The notes: generated by a model not told the origin, from the sequence alone. 33,611 nt of DNA from Spirosoma panaciterrae DSM 21099 (GCF_000374025.1 NZ_KB893172.1:780630-814240); one strand, 5' to 3'; shown: positions 7,626-16,282, numbered from the stretch's first letter. Program-made: numbers and translations.

Positions 7626-7697
7626 CAGCCAATTTCACTTCATTAAGGCTGACATCCATCTAATTGCCAATATAAACACGTTTACGACTACCACTTT

Positions 7698-8663
7698 ATG
7701 ATTATAGTTACGGGAGCCGCCGGTTTTATCGGAAGTTGTTTAATCAGCAAGTTAAATCAGGAAAACTTCAATTTTATTATTGCGGTCGATGATTTTTCAT
7801 ACCCGGAAAAAGAAGCAAATCTGGCTGGAAAACGAATTCAGGAACGTGTAGATCGGGAAGCTTTTTTTGATTGGCTGGACCAGAATTATCAGGAAGTAGA
7901 GTTCATTTTTCACATCGGTGCCCGTACGGATACAACGGAATTTGACCGCCATATTTTCGAGCATCTGAATGTCGAGTATTCCAAGCAGATCTGGAATCGG
8001 TGTATTGAGTACCAGATTCCGCTGGTATACGCTTCATCGGCCGCTACGTATGGAATGGGCGAGTTAGGTTATGATGATAATGAATCCCTGATTCCGCAAT
8101 TAAAACCGCTGAATCCCTACGGCGACTCGAAAAATGAATTTGACATTTGGGCGCTGGAGCAGGAACGCAAACCTTTCTTTTGGGCTGGTCTGAAATTCTT
8201 CAACGTATATGGCCCAAATGAATACCACAAAGGCCGGATGGCATCGGTTATTTTTCACGCATTCAACCAGATCAAACAGTCGGGGCGGATGAAATTATTC
8301 CGGTCACATAATCCCGATTTTGCGGATGGTGAACAGATGCGCGATTTTGTATACGTGAAAGACCTGGTTGAGGTGTGTTCGTTTCTGATGCACCATCGAC
8401 GGAATTCAGGCATCTATAACCTGGGTAGCGGCAAAGCCCGCACTTTTCTCGATCTGGCCAAAAATACATTTTATGCCCTGGGGCTCGAACCTCAGATCGA
8501 CTTTATCGACACTCCTGCCGACATTCGCGACAAGTATCAGTATTTTACGCAGGCCAATATGTCCAAACTCCGGTCTATTGGTTACGATAGGCCATTCTGT
8601 TCCCTCGAAGAAGGCATTGCCGATTATGTCAGAAGCTATCTGAATAAAGACGAATACCTCTAG
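7698..8663 (+). CDS. hldD: ADP-L-glycero-D-manno-heptose 6-epimerase
   Basis: 321 residues, normal for the family. It is a short-chain dehydrogenase/reductase-type epimerase using bound NADP(H) to convert ADP-D-glycero-D-manno-heptose to the L,D form used in the LPS inner core. The Rossmann motif GAAGFIG (6-12) starts right at the N-terminus. ASSAATYG (112-119) and the catalytic pair Tyr141/Lys145 (NPYGDSK) follow. Family-typical segments are HIGARTDTTE, KFFNVYGPNEYHKGRMASV, GEQMRDFVYVKD and the C-terminal IADYVRSYL. It is expressed alone from a promoter at 7599-7625, divergent from the pterin/lpxB pair. Cytoplasmic. Confidence 0.94.
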   Translation: MIIVTGAAGFIGSCLISKLNQENFNFIIAVDDFSYPEKEANLAGKRIQERVDREAFFDWLDQNYQEVEFIFHIGARTDTTEFDRHIFEHLNVEYSKQIWNRCIEYQIPLVYASSAATYGMGELGYDDNESLIPQLKPLNPYGDSKNEFDIWALEQERKPFFWAGLKFFNVYGPNEYHKGRMASVIFHAFNQIKQSGRMKLFRSHNPDFADGEQMRDFVYVKDLVEVCSFLMHHRRNSGIYNLGSGKARTFLDLAKNTFYALGLEPQIDFIDTPADIRDKYQYFTQANMSKLRSIGYDRPFCSLEEGIADYVRSYLNKDEYL

Positions 8664-8802
8664 TTTAGTAGCCGGTTTTCTCAACGCTATTTCCTGTTAA
8701 CCCACTACAGGGCGTCTACACCAGTAGCCTTCAGGTAGACCTTGTGTTCTCATCGACGAGCCGCTATACTGAGCCATATTAGCGAAAAATAGCATTGATT
8801 AC

Positions 8803-8827
8803 CCGTTTACAGGCTGAAAGTAAACGG
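8803..8827. terminator. Small hairpin downstream of hldD (possible terminator)
   Basis: CCGTTTAC (8803-8810) and GTAAACGG (8820-8827) pair perfectly around a 9-nt loop in the 233-bp gap between convergent hldD and the DUF486 gene. There is no clear T-tract, so termination is uncertain. The same gap holds two copies of the palindrome GGCTAGCC (8835-8842 and 8865-8872), of unknown meaning. Confidence 0.35.
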
Positions 8828-8896
8828 TAGTCACGGCTAGCCGATGCTTTGTTGATCAGCACCAGGCTAGCCATGAAGCCACAGCCTAGGTTGGAT

Positions 8897-9268
8897 TTAC
8901 CATTTTTTGAAAATGAAGAATACCGCCACAACGATGAAGGCAAACCCTACCAGATGATTCCAGGCCAGTTTATCGGTTTTAAACAGAAAAACCGTGATGA
9001 GGGTGAAAACCGTCAGCGATACGGCTTCCTGGATGGTTTTTAACTCGAAAAGAGAAAAGGGGCCACCCGTTTCGTTGGAGCCGATGCGGTTGGCCGGAAC
9101 CTGAAAAATATATTCGAAAAAAGCCAGCCCCCAGCTAAGCATAATCACGCCAAAGAGCGATAGCTTGGCTATGATTGGGTACTGTTTGAATTGGAGGTGA
9201 CCATACCAGGCCAGCGTCATAAATACGTTCGATAACGTTAAAAGCAGGATGCAATAAAGTGCCTTCAT
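8897..9268 (-). CDS. DUF486 (DMT-superfamily) small membrane protein
   Basis: 123 residues with four predicted membrane helices (about 4-20, 34-52, 80-97, 103-120). It fits DUF486, a half-size drug/metabolite-transporter-like family: MKALYCILLLTLSNVFMTLAWYGH at the start, LSWGLAFFEYIFQVPANRIG in the middle and LVGFAFIVVAVFFIFKKW at the end, which are characteristic segments. Function in the family is not established. It starts 14 bp after the stop of the sensor kinase gene on the same strand and is probably the last gene of that operon. Confidence 0.85.
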   Translation of the reverse strand: MKALYCILLLTLSNVFMTLAWYGHLQFKQYPIIAKLSLFGVIMLSWGLAFFEYIFQVPANRIGSNETGGPFSLFELKTIQEAVSLTVFTLITVFLFKTDKLAWNHLVGFAFIVVAVFFIFKKW

Positions 9269-9282
9269 GAGTAAATGATAAC

Positions 9283-10602
9283 TTACTTTTTAGATTCGAC
9301 TGGCAAAATTAAGGTGCTGGTAAATGTGAAATTCTGCCAGTTTAGATGTAACTCACCATGGAGTAAGGTTGTTAGGCGATGGCTTATCCAAAGTCCCAAA
9401 CCATGGCCTTCTTTGAGTGGATCGGCCCGAAAATAGGCTTGCGTCAGGTCGAGCGTAGGGCCACTTTCCCGAACCGTCTGATTTTGTATATCGAGTTGCC
9501 AGTTGGCTCCTGTGCGCTGGAGCCGAATGGTAATGTCATGAGTTGCTACAGCGTATTTAATTGCATTTTCGATCAGATTAAGCAGAATATGTTCCAGTTT
9601 GACAGCGTCAGTTTGGACATTTGTTTCGGTAGTCGCTGGTAAATCAAGGCGGGGAGTTACTTCATAATCGCTGGCTATTACACGTAGCTGAGTCAGACAG
9701 TTCGTCAGTAAAGTCGATAAATTGATCGACACCAGATTAAGCGGTTGCGTATGAACATCTGGTCGACTGAGTACTAAAAATTCATCGATAAGCCGGGCTA
9801 ACCGACTGACCTCGTCCAATTGTCCGGTTAGAAAAGCGTTTGCCGTTGCATCAAGTTGGCCATTTCCCAGTGTCACTTCCAGACCCGTTTTCATTATGCT
9901 CAATGGCGTGCGTAATTCGTGGGCGGCTGCACCAAAGAAATTACGTTGCAGCTCAACATTTTCCTGAATGCGGGCCAGCATCTGGTTCAATGTATCGGTC
10001 AGTTGATAGAGCTCGTCCTGACTGCTGGGCAGTTGAATACGGCTGTTGTTGCCAGTGGTACTGATCGCGTTGGCCTGCTCAACAATGCTCTGAATGGGTC
10101 GAAGAAGCCAGCCTGCTACCCCATATCCCGCTCCAAAAGCCAGCAATAGGCTCATTAACCAGCCGATGCCAAAGAGCCAGCGAAGTTGGTGTATATCCTG
10201 TTGAAGAGAGGCATCGGGCACGGCCAGCGTCAATAAAACCCGTCCCTCTGGCAAGGGGTTGCTACTTGTTTGGGTTGTTACAGACCGATAGGAGTACGAA
10301 AAGCCGGGCTGATGGTGACCCCGTCGGAATGTATTGGGGAAACCCGGACTGCGGAACAATTCGCGTGTATGGCCATAGGTTTCATAGCTGACCAGCATTC
10401 GCTCCCGGTCGGTAGGGAGGGGCAACACGACTGGGTCGACACTAATGAGCGAGAGTAGCCAGTCGGCTCGGGTTTGCAGGGTTCGGTCAAAGGCGGTTTG
10501 CAGGCTTTTTTCGGCCCGATTGAGCATTAGCCAACCCGCCAGCAGGCTTACAGTGGCAAACACTACGGTGACGGCCAGCACAATCCGACTACGTAGACTC
10601 AT
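9283..10602 (-). CDS. Sensor histidine kinase (HAMP-HisKA-HATPase)
   Basis: 439 residues. Membrane helix 1 (7-27), a periplasmic sensor region of ~115 residues, membrane helix 2 (about 142-165), HAMP (~166-218), HisKA with AAHELRTPLS (His228), and HATPase with N-box LIENAIKY (Asn346) and glycine box GHGLGLWI (399-406). The N-terminal end of the sensor part contains a histidine-containing stretch (RRGHHQPGF), which could bind metal but is not diagnostic. The ATG at 10602 overlaps the stop of the regulator gene (ATGA), so the two are translationally coupled. It phosphorylates the OmpR-type regulator encoded just upstream. The stimulus is unknown. Confidence 0.93.
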   Translation of the reverse strand: MSLRSRIVLAVTVVFATVSLLAGWLMLNRAEKSLQTAFDRTLQTRADWLLSLISVDPVVLPLPTDRERMLVSYETYGHTRELFRSPGFPNTFRRGHHQPGFSYSYRSVTTQTSSNPLPEGRVLLTLAVPDASLQQDIHQLRWLFGIGWLMSLLLAFGAGYGVAGWLLRPIQSIVEQANAISTTGNNSRIQLPSSQDELYQLTDTLNQMLARIQENVELQRNFFGAAAHELRTPLSIMKTGLEVTLGNGQLDATANAFLTGQLDEVSRLARLIDEFLVLSRPDVHTQPLNLVSINLSTLLTNCLTQLRVIASDYEVTPRLDLPATTETNVQTDAVKLEHILLNLIENAIKYAVATHDITIRLQRTGANWQLDIQNQTVRESGPTLDLTQAYFRADPLKEGHGLGLWISHRLTTLLHGELHLNWQNFTFTSTLILPVESKK

Positions 10603-11270
10603 GCCGTTTTGAGCCGATAGCCCCGGCCAATAATGGTTTCGATCAAACCCGCTTTACCCACTGCATCCAGCTTTTTCCGAAGCTGATAAATATGGACTTC
10701 GATCACATTACTGCCCATATCGAAATCTGCCGACCATACTTTCTCTGCGATTTCTGTTTTGGTAACCAATTGCCCCGACCGACGAAGGAGTAATTCAAGC
10801 AGGGCAAACTCCCGATTGGTCAAGTCGAGCCGTTCGTTATTCTTAAAAACCTCATGGGTAACCAGGCGCATTTCCAGATCGGCCACGCGCAATACCACAT
10901 TGTCGCTGGTGGCTGTCCGGCGTTGAAGTACCCGGATTCGGGCCAGGAGTTCATTGAAATCAAAGGGTTTACGGAGGTAGTCTACAGCGCCCAGATCGAG
11001 CCCCTGCACCACTTTTTCGGGATCGCTCAGGGCCGATAAAATCATGACCGGAACCGTTAGCCCAAAGGCGCGTAGATTTTGCAACACTTCGAAGCCGGTC
11101 TGACCAGGTAGCATCAGATCAAGCAGGACCAGATCATACAGACCGCTGGCTACATAGTCGAGTCCTTCAGAGCCGGAGTGCGTCAAGTCGGCAACATGAC
11201 CATTCTGCTCCAGCCCCTGTTTTATAAACCGGGCCAACTTACGCTCGTCTTCGATGACTAGAATTTTCAC
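10599..11270 (-). CDS. OmpR/PhoB-family response regulator
   Basis: 223 residues from a GTG at 11270. The receiver domain has VIEDER, Asp51 (LLDLMLPG) and Lys101 (YLRKPF). The C-terminal winged helix (~125-220) contains LTNREFALLELLLRR, WSADFDMGSNVIEVHIYQLRKKLD and GRGYRLK. The frame is open to an ATG at 11342, but the extra 24 residues come from the palindrome at 11274-11362 and precede the usual KILVIEDE opening of the family. The GTG is therefore chosen, three bases after the hairpin. It is coupled to the kinase downstream. A natural regulatory target would be the exported-protein gene directly upstream (inference). Confidence 0.93.
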   Translation of the reverse strand: MKILVIEDERKLARFIKQGLEQNGHVADLTHSGSEGLDYVASGLYDLVLLDLMLPGQTGFEVLQNLRAFGLTVPVMILSALSDPEKVVQGLDLGAVDYLRKPFDFNELLARIRVLQRRTATSDNVVLRVADLEMRLVTHEVFKNNERLDLTNREFALLELLLRRSGQLVTKTEIAEKVWSADFDMGSNVIEVHIYQLRKKLDAVGKAGLIETIIGRGYRLKTA

Positions 11271-11273
11271 AGT

Positions 11274-11362
11274 AATAAAGAGCGGAAGAGTGAATGAGTG
11301 AAAGAGCGGATGAGTGGTCTGAACAATCGCTCTTTCGCTCATTCACTCTTCCGCTCTTTATT
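11274..11362. repeat. Long palindrome with arms made of degenerate 8-nt tandem repeats
   Basis: Arms 11274-11308 and 11328-11362 are 35 bp each with one mismatch, around a 19-nt loop. The left arm is a run of GAG[C/T]G[G/A]A-like octamers with GAG at 11280, 11288, 11296, 11304 and 11312, an exact 8-nt phase. It abuts the exported-protein stop codon (11363-11365) on one side and lies 3 bp from the regulator GTG on the other, so it fills the whole intercistronic gap. Confidence 0.9.
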
Positions 11363-12166
11363 TTATCTAACCAGATATTGTTGTCCATTGATGGTCAGTA
11401 CTGACGCTCGCAGGATATTGAGTTTTTCCAGTTGTACCTGCCCTTCGCGCAATGATTTTGGGTAGCCCTGAACGGATATGGTGTTCCCTTTCTTAGCCAG
11501 ATTGGTAAGCTGGTAAGCCACATGCGGAGGGATGGTCACGATCGTTTTATCGTCCAGTACAAACCCATTTACCCGACCTTCGCGATCCATTCGGTAGTCT
11601 GCAATTTTGCCGGTAGCTGTGGTAAGGGCTGGTGGTTCGGGCGGGGTAGCAGGCTGGGTTGGGGGCGTATGCGTAACGGTCGATTTTCCAGCTGTGAGGC
11701 TATTGAGTAGGAAAACAGTTTCCCCTCTGGGGGTTGTATCCGAATACCCCGTTACACTCACTGAGCTGCCTGGTTTGATGGCTTGCTGAATCTGTTTGCC
11801 CAGGTGCGAAGGGAATTTGACTGTAGTGGCTGCCGAGCCCGTTCCGATGGTGAATCCATCCAGCACAGAATCATCGTTGGCGATCCATTGCCCCACTGTA
11901 CCCGACACCGTTGTGAGCGAAGTAAGGCCATGGGCCTGAGGTTCCTGACCCGGACCCCGTTGACCGCGGAAGTCGCCCGGATGTCGGCCATGCTTCCCTG
12001 GACCAGGTCGGCCAGGCTGATCTGGTCCAGGTTGAGGGTCATTGAGTGCGATTCCCGGAACGGGTGGTTCGGGCGGGGTAGGGGCTACTTGTTGAGCGTA
12101 TGAAAGGGGGGCGGTTAGGGAGGCTGCCAGAATAGCCAGAGCCATTAGTTTTGTGTTCGTTTCCAT
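11363..12166 (-). CDS. Exported proline-rich protein with two related beta domains
   Basis: 267 residues, no named family recognised. A signal peptide (about 1-24, ending LSYAQ) is followed by a Pro/Gly-rich stretch (~28-75). Two similar domains come next: ~85-145 (GTVGQWIANDDSVLDGF, VKFPSHLGKQI, SSVSVTGYS) and ~183-245 (GKIADYRMDREGRVNGF, VTIPPHVAYQL, NTISVQGYP). A Pro-rich linker separates them. The pattern suggests a duplicated small OB-like beta barrel in the periplasm. It is the first gene of a cluster with the two-component system and may be its sensed or controlled output. A TAnnTTTG box with an adjacent inverted repeat lies upstream (12200-12228). Confidence 0.8.
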   Translation of the reverse strand: METNTKLMALAILAASLTAPLSYAQQVAPTPPEPPVPGIALNDPQPGPDQPGRPGPGKHGRHPGDFRGQRGPGQEPQAHGLTSLTTVSGTVGQWIANDDSVLDGFTIGTGSAATTVKFPSHLGKQIQQAIKPGSSVSVTGYSDTTPRGETVFLLNSLTAGKSTVTHTPPTQPATPPEPPALTTATGKIADYRMDREGRVNGFVLDDKTIVTIPPHVAYQLTNLAKKGNTISVQGYPKSLREGQVQLEKLNILRASVLTINGQQYLVR

Positions 12167-12199
12167 GTTCAGTTGTTTATTACTGGTTGATTACGGAAG

Positions 12200-12228
12200 C
12201 AAACCTACAGACCCCAAATAAGGTCTGT
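12200..12228 (-). promoter_or_regulatory. Promoter -7 element with abutting inverted repeat
   Basis: The minus strand reads TAGGTTTG at 12207-12200, a TAnnTTTG match 33 nt before the exported-protein start. Immediately upstream on that strand lies ACAGACC-N8-GGTCTGT (12207-12213 and 12222-12228), in the spacer where an operator or activator site would sit. Confidence 0.4.
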
Positions 12229-12265
12229 CTGAAACGGAAATTAATTTTTCTTCATACTAAGGCGG

Positions 12266-13813
12266 CTATTCCCAGATGACCTCTACCACCTCTTTTTTCA
12301 GATCAATGGTCGTCTGTTTTTCACCGGACGACCGGCGCAGCGTCAACTGACCATTATTGACTTTGGCGGCTTCCTGCTGCAACACATGGGTCGCATCTTT
12401 TTTGTGGAAGACGGATACCGTGGCTTCGCTGCCGTCAACGGGCAAATGAAATGTTTTACCACTGGCCTTGATTGATCGGGCGGTAGCGGGCAGTTCCTGA
12501 TTACGAAGTAAAGCCAATGCTCTTGAGGCCTGTGGTACACCATAGCCTACGTAATTGTTGCCGTAGGGGTACAGGTGCGACGATTTTTCGATAATTTCCA
12601 TGACCTGCTTATTCGTCAGCTTCGGATTGGCCTGCATGATACAAGCCGCAAAACCCGTAATAACCGGTGCCGAAAGCGAAGTGCCATAGAGTGAAAAGCA
12701 GGAAACATTGGGTTTTAGATACGGAAGATTTTCGGGGCCAATGCTACTGTAGCCAATCCGGTTCCAGAGTCGACTGTTGGTAGCGCCAATGGCCAGTACG
12801 CCCTGAGCATCGGCAGGTGTGCTGATAATACGCCAGGATCGGTCATCCCCTTCGTTTCCGGCCGATACCACAATAAGAATTCCCTTTTTATCGGCTGCAA
12901 TCTGAGCCGCCCGGCTGATCAGGCTCGTGTGGCCGTCCATCTGGCTGGGCTCGTAGTTTTCTTTCGGGTTGCTCATGCCTTTGGCATAGCCCAGCGAGGT
13001 ATTAATCAATCGTACGCCTAAGCTATCCATCCATTCCATTGCGGCCACCCAGTTATCTTCTTCGCCCCGGTATTCGCGGTTGCCCTGGTCGGTTCGGGCC
13101 AGATAAAACGTAGCGTCGGTAGCTAGGCCAAACTGAATGTTTTCGGTCGGATCGCTACCCGCAATGGCTGCCATCACTTCGGTGCCATGAAAATCGGACA
13201 TGGTTTCGAGCGTACGCAACAGGTTGTTCTGTGTTTTTTTCTCATTGACGTAATCACGTACCTGCTTAACGCCCTGCCGTTCAAATACATGTTTTAACGA
13301 ACTGGCCGAATCGGCGCCAAAGAAGCCTGCGTCGATCACCCCGATGTTGATGAAACGACCCGTCAGTCCTGCCTGGGCAAAGTTCGGAGCCTGAATCTGG
13401 GTCATAACCGGGGCCATTTGCAGCTTCGAAGGCACCTCAAGGCTGGTGATCACAAGGGCTGGGTCAATGGCCTGAATACCTTTTACAAATGGCATGGCCA
13501 TCACCTGAGCATACTGAGCGTTGGTAAGCCTGACCGATACGGCGTTTAACCAGCGCGATTGACAAACGGGTTTAATCCCGGCCTGTTTTAAGGCCGTCAG
13601 GTAAGTTCGTGATACGGCCAGATCGGTTTCATCGAGGGGGATATGCTGCTGTTGTCGTTGAGTCATCGCCTGGGGCGACAAAGCAGGAGCCGTAGAAAGG
13701 TCCTTATCGCGAAGCAGAACCCAGTATTTAGGTGCTTCGGAGTGGCCCTCGTTTGGCTGCGCCTGTGCCAGATGGATAAACAGGCAGAAAAACGCGGTTA
13801 GGCGTAGAATCAT
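12266..13813 (-). CDS. Exported S8-family serine peptidase (subtilase)
   Basis: 515 residues. A signal peptide (about 1-18, ending LAQAQ) and a prodomain-like segment (~28-125) lead into the catalytic domain. The triad is Asp161 (GVIDAGF), His209 (DFHGTEV) and Ser379 (YGTSLSAP), with oxyanion Asn320 (VSAGNEGD). All key residues are present. The last ~85 residues form a short beta region (FHLPVDGSEATVSV to the C-terminal VVEVIWE) that may be an all-beta appendage or a sorting remnant; no canonical type-9 sorting domain is clear. It is probably active in the periplasm or outside the cell. It is divergent from the Xaa-Pro aminopeptidase gene; I see no confident promoter for it. Confidence 0.9.
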   Translation of the reverse strand: MILRLTAFFCLFIHLAQAQPNEGHSEAPKYWVLLRDKDLSTAPALSPQAMTQRQQQHIPLDETDLAVSRTYLTALKQAGIKPVCQSRWLNAVSVRLTNAQYAQVMAMPFVKGIQAIDPALVITSLEVPSKLQMAPVMTQIQAPNFAQAGLTGRFINIGVIDAGFFGADSASSLKHVFERQGVKQVRDYVNEKKTQNNLLRTLETMSDFHGTEVMAAIAGSDPTENIQFGLATDATFYLARTDQGNREYRGEEDNWVAAMEWMDSLGVRLINTSLGYAKGMSNPKENYEPSQMDGHTSLISRAAQIAADKKGILIVVSAGNEGDDRSWRIISTPADAQGVLAIGATNSRLWNRIGYSSIGPENLPYLKPNVSCFSLYGTSLSAPVITGFAACIMQANPKLTNKQVMEIIEKSSHLYPYGNNYVGYGVPQASRALALLRNQELPATARSIKASGKTFHLPVDGSEATVSVFHKKDATHVLQQEAAKVNNGQLTLRRSSGEKQTTIDLKKEVVEVIWE

Positions 13814-13955
13814 GATTTGTTTAGGTCAGAAAACGCACGGCCTCCCTTCGGCGAGACCAAATAAATTGATAACTCACAAACACGCCAAAACTGTTCTGGG
13901 TTTTGAGTTTCTTTGCAATATAATCAAAAATAACTAAGTCTACACGGTCTGCCGT

Positions 13956-15254
13956 ATGCGTTATTTACCAATCGATAAGCAGCTTTTTAGTCAGAATCGC
14001 CAGCGGCTTACCCAACTGCTGAAGCCTAAATCATTAGTCGTTTTAAATGCCAACGACATCATGCCCACCAATGCCGATGGTACGATGGGCTTCCGACAAA
14101 ACAGCGATTTGTTTTACCTGACGGGAGTCGATCAGGAAGAGACTCAGTTGGTACTATTTCCCGAACATCCTGATCCCAAATTTCGCGAAGTACTTTTCCT
14201 GCGTGAAACCAGCGAGCTGATCGAAATCTGGGAAGGGCACAAACTGACCAAAGCCGAAGCCGAACAGGTGACAGGCATACCTCAAAAGCAAATCTACTGG
14301 ACGCACCAGTTTGAACAGGTGTTTATCCAGATGGTCTTTGAAGCCGAACGGGTGTACCTGAATACGAACGAGCATACCCGGGCAGGTATCGAGGTGCAAA
14401 CCCGGGAGGCCCGATTTATCGATGAGTTTAAGCGGAAGTACCCATTACATCATCTGGAGCGGCTTGCCCCATTAATGCATTACCTGCGCGCCATCAAGCA
14501 ACCGCTGGAGGTTCCCCTTATTCAAAAGGCGATCGACATTACCGATACAATGTTCCGGCGGCTGCTTAAATTCATCAAGCCGGGAGTTTGGGAGTATGAA
14601 ATCGAGGCCGAAATGATGCATGAGTATCTCAAAAACCGCTCGCGTGGGTCGGCCTACAGCCCAATTATTGCATCGGGTTCCAACGCCTGTGTGCTGCATT
14701 ACGTCGACAATAGCCAGCAATGCCAGGATGGCGACATTGTATTGCTCGACATTGGTGCTGAATATGCCAATTATAATGCCGATATGACCCGTTCGGTCCC
14801 GGTAAATGGGCGCTTTACCGAGCGGCAACGGGCGGTGTACGATGCGGTATTGCGGGTGTTGAAAGAGGCCAAACAGATGCTCCGGCCTGGTAATTTATGG
14901 GACGACTATCACCGGGAAGTAGGCAAGATCATGGAATCGGAATTGATTGGCCTGGGCTTGCTGGATCGGACTGCCGTAGAGAAACAGGACCCGGAGGCTC
15001 CCCTCTACAAAAAGTACTTCATGCACGGGACGTCACACTTTTTGGGGCTGGATGTACATGACGTAGGTAATAAATACCGACGAATGGAACCCGGAATGGT
15101 CTTTACTGTGGAGCCGGGTATCTATATACGTGAAGAAAAGCTCGGCATTCGACTTGAAAACAATGTGCTCCTAACCGAATCCGGGAACATCGATTTAATG
15201 GCGAATATTCCCCTGGAAGCCGAAGAAATCGAGGAATTGATGAACAGTAAGTAA
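13956..15254 (+). CDS. pepP: Xaa-Pro aminopeptidase (M24B)
   Basis: 432 residues. N-terminal aminopeptidase P domain (1-175) and C-terminal pita-bread metallopeptidase domain. The dinuclear metal ligands are Asp265 (LLDIGAEY), Asp276 (NADMTRS), His361 (HGTSHFLGLDVHD), Glu386 (VEPGIYI) and Glu401 (RLENNV), all conserved as in E. coli PepP. It removes an N-terminal residue preceding proline in cytoplasmic peptides. A TTTCTTTG box (13908-13915) close to the -7 consensus lies 40 nt upstream. The last codons AAG TAA fall inside the periodic palindrome shared with the convergent tetR gene. Confidence 0.94.
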   Translation: MRYLPIDKQLFSQNRQRLTQLLKPKSLVVLNANDIMPTNADGTMGFRQNSDLFYLTGVDQEETQLVLFPEHPDPKFREVLFLRETSELIEIWEGHKLTKAEAEQVTGIPQKQIYWTHQFEQVFIQMVFEAERVYLNTNEHTRAGIEVQTREARFIDEFKRKYPLHHLERLAPLMHYLRAIKQPLEVPLIQKAIDITDTMFRRLLKFIKPGVWEYEIEAEMMHEYLKNRSRGSAYSPIIASGSNACVLHYVDNSQQCQDGDIVLLDIGAEYANYNADMTRSVPVNGRFTERQRAVYDAVLRVLKEAKQMLRPGNLWDDYHREVGKIMESELIGLGLLDRTAVEKQDPEAPLYKKYFMHGTSHFLGLDVHDVGNKYRRMEPGMVFTVEPGIYIREEKLGIRLENNVLLTESGNIDLMANIPLEAEEIEELMNSK

Positions 15255-15340
15255 TGTATGATGTATGATGTATGATGTATGATGTATGTGGTTAATACAT
15301 CATACATCATACATCATACATCATACATCATACATTACTT
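15249..15340. repeat. Perfect 40-bp palindrome of 7-nt tandem repeats overlapping both stop codons
   Basis: Arms 15249-15288 and 15301-15340 are exact reverse complements around a 12-nt loop. Each arm is a run of GTATGAT units (left copies at 15256, 15263, 15270 and 15277, then a variant at 15284). The outer AAGTAA of each arm is the final Lys codon and stop of the gene on that side. It lies between convergent genes and can act as a bidirectional transcription end. Confidence 0.93.
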
Positions 15341-15979
15341 TGCTTCTTTCGCGTTTTCACGATCAAGCGCAATATTCAGGCTGGAGTAAATCCGGCGAAT
15401 GGCGGTCTCCAGACGTTCCCAACCTGCATCTGAGCGCAGGTCGATATCGCCGATGTGATCGCGGTGATTGCTGGTCAGAACCAGATGGGTCACAGCAGCA
15501 ACCATTAAACTGGTGATGGCAATCGGATCAAAGGCTGCATATGGAGCCAGTTTGCTCACCATCGTTTTGTACGACTGGTCACGGAAATCGGCCAGCCGAC
15601 GAGCCAGCTCGGTTTCTCCATTCGCCATTTCCCAGCGAATCAACTCCTGAGACGATTTCCGATTCCGAAATTCGCGCATGAATTGAATGGTGTATTCTGA
15701 CCAGGCTTTGCTGCGGGCTTCTGGAGCCAGATTGTCTGGTACTGAATCCAGAAACTTATCATTAAACATGGAGAGGAAAAACCCACGATGTACGTAGGCT
15801 TCCAATAAGCCATTCCAGCCACCGAAATAGCGGTAGATTAACACTTTGTTGACTCCGGCACGCTCAGCAACGGCGTTAATACCTGCTTTTTCGGTACCGC
15901 GTTCAGCCATTACTTCTCCCATGGCGCGCAGGATACGTTCCATGGTCATCTGGCGATTTCTTCGCTTGACGACTTTCAT
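15335..15979 (-). CDS. TetR/AcrR-family transcriptional regulator
   Basis: 214 residues. The N-terminal helix-turn-helix is clear: ERILRAMGEVMAERGTEKAG, then INAVAERAGVNKVLIYRYFGGW and LLEAY (about 10-58). The remainder is an all-helical ligand and dimerisation domain that I cannot assign to a substrate class. No efflux pump or enzyme target is adjacent. The gene is convergent with pepP, and the 303-bp upstream gap is the most likely place for its own operator. A palindrome at 16074-16083 is a candidate. The start at 15979 sits a normal distance before the first helix. Confidence 0.88.
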   Translation of the reverse strand: MKVVKRRNRQMTMERILRAMGEVMAERGTEKAGINAVAERAGVNKVLIYRYFGGWNGLLEAYVHRGFFLSMFNDKFLDSVPDNLAPEARSKAWSEYTIQFMREFRNRKSSQELIRWEMANGETELARRLADFRDQSYKTMVSKLAPYAAFDPIAITSLMVAAVTHLVLTSNHRDHIGDIDLRSDAGWERLETAIRRIYSSLNIALDRENAKEAK

Positions 15980-16282
15980 ACGATTGGGTCGTTTTATGTT
16001 TAAAGAGGATTCAGTTATATGCGTTTGTATGCTTAGGGAGTTAAATAGTCTGCTAAAATGGTAGCAAATCTACTGTAGCTACAAATATGAATATAACCGT
16101 TGAGGTTGTCAACCAATAGTGACACTAAAAATAAAAATAAAGGCCAAAATGATTGACAAACGGAGTGATAGTCCTCTCTACACTATACCAGTATGGCAGC
16201 AAAGCAAACTTGGCTGCACATGCCTGAAAAGGTGAAAAAATGAGTAAATGGTTTTCCAATAAGCTGCTAAACCGGGTATGGA
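15980..16282. promoter_or_regulatory. Gene-free AT-rich stretch upstream of tetR, with candidate operators
   Basis: 303 bp with no gene I can support. It holds TGTAGCTACA (16074-16083), a perfect 10-bp palindrome about 95 bp before the TetR start, and GGTTGTCAACC a little downstream (around 16107), both plausible TetR-type half-site pairs. A TTGACA also occurs near 16153. A 55-codon plus-strand frame starting at 16240 runs antisense into the next gene and was rejected. Confidence 0.3.

Noticed and set aside
11271..11342. N-terminal extension of the OmpR-type regulator
   Set aside because: It is encoded by the octamer-repeat hairpin and precedes the standard KILVIEDE opening of the family.
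15255..15334. Possible CRISPR array because of the regular short repeats
   Set aside because: Units are 7 nt in direct tandem without spacers, arranged as a palindrome; no cas genes are nearby.
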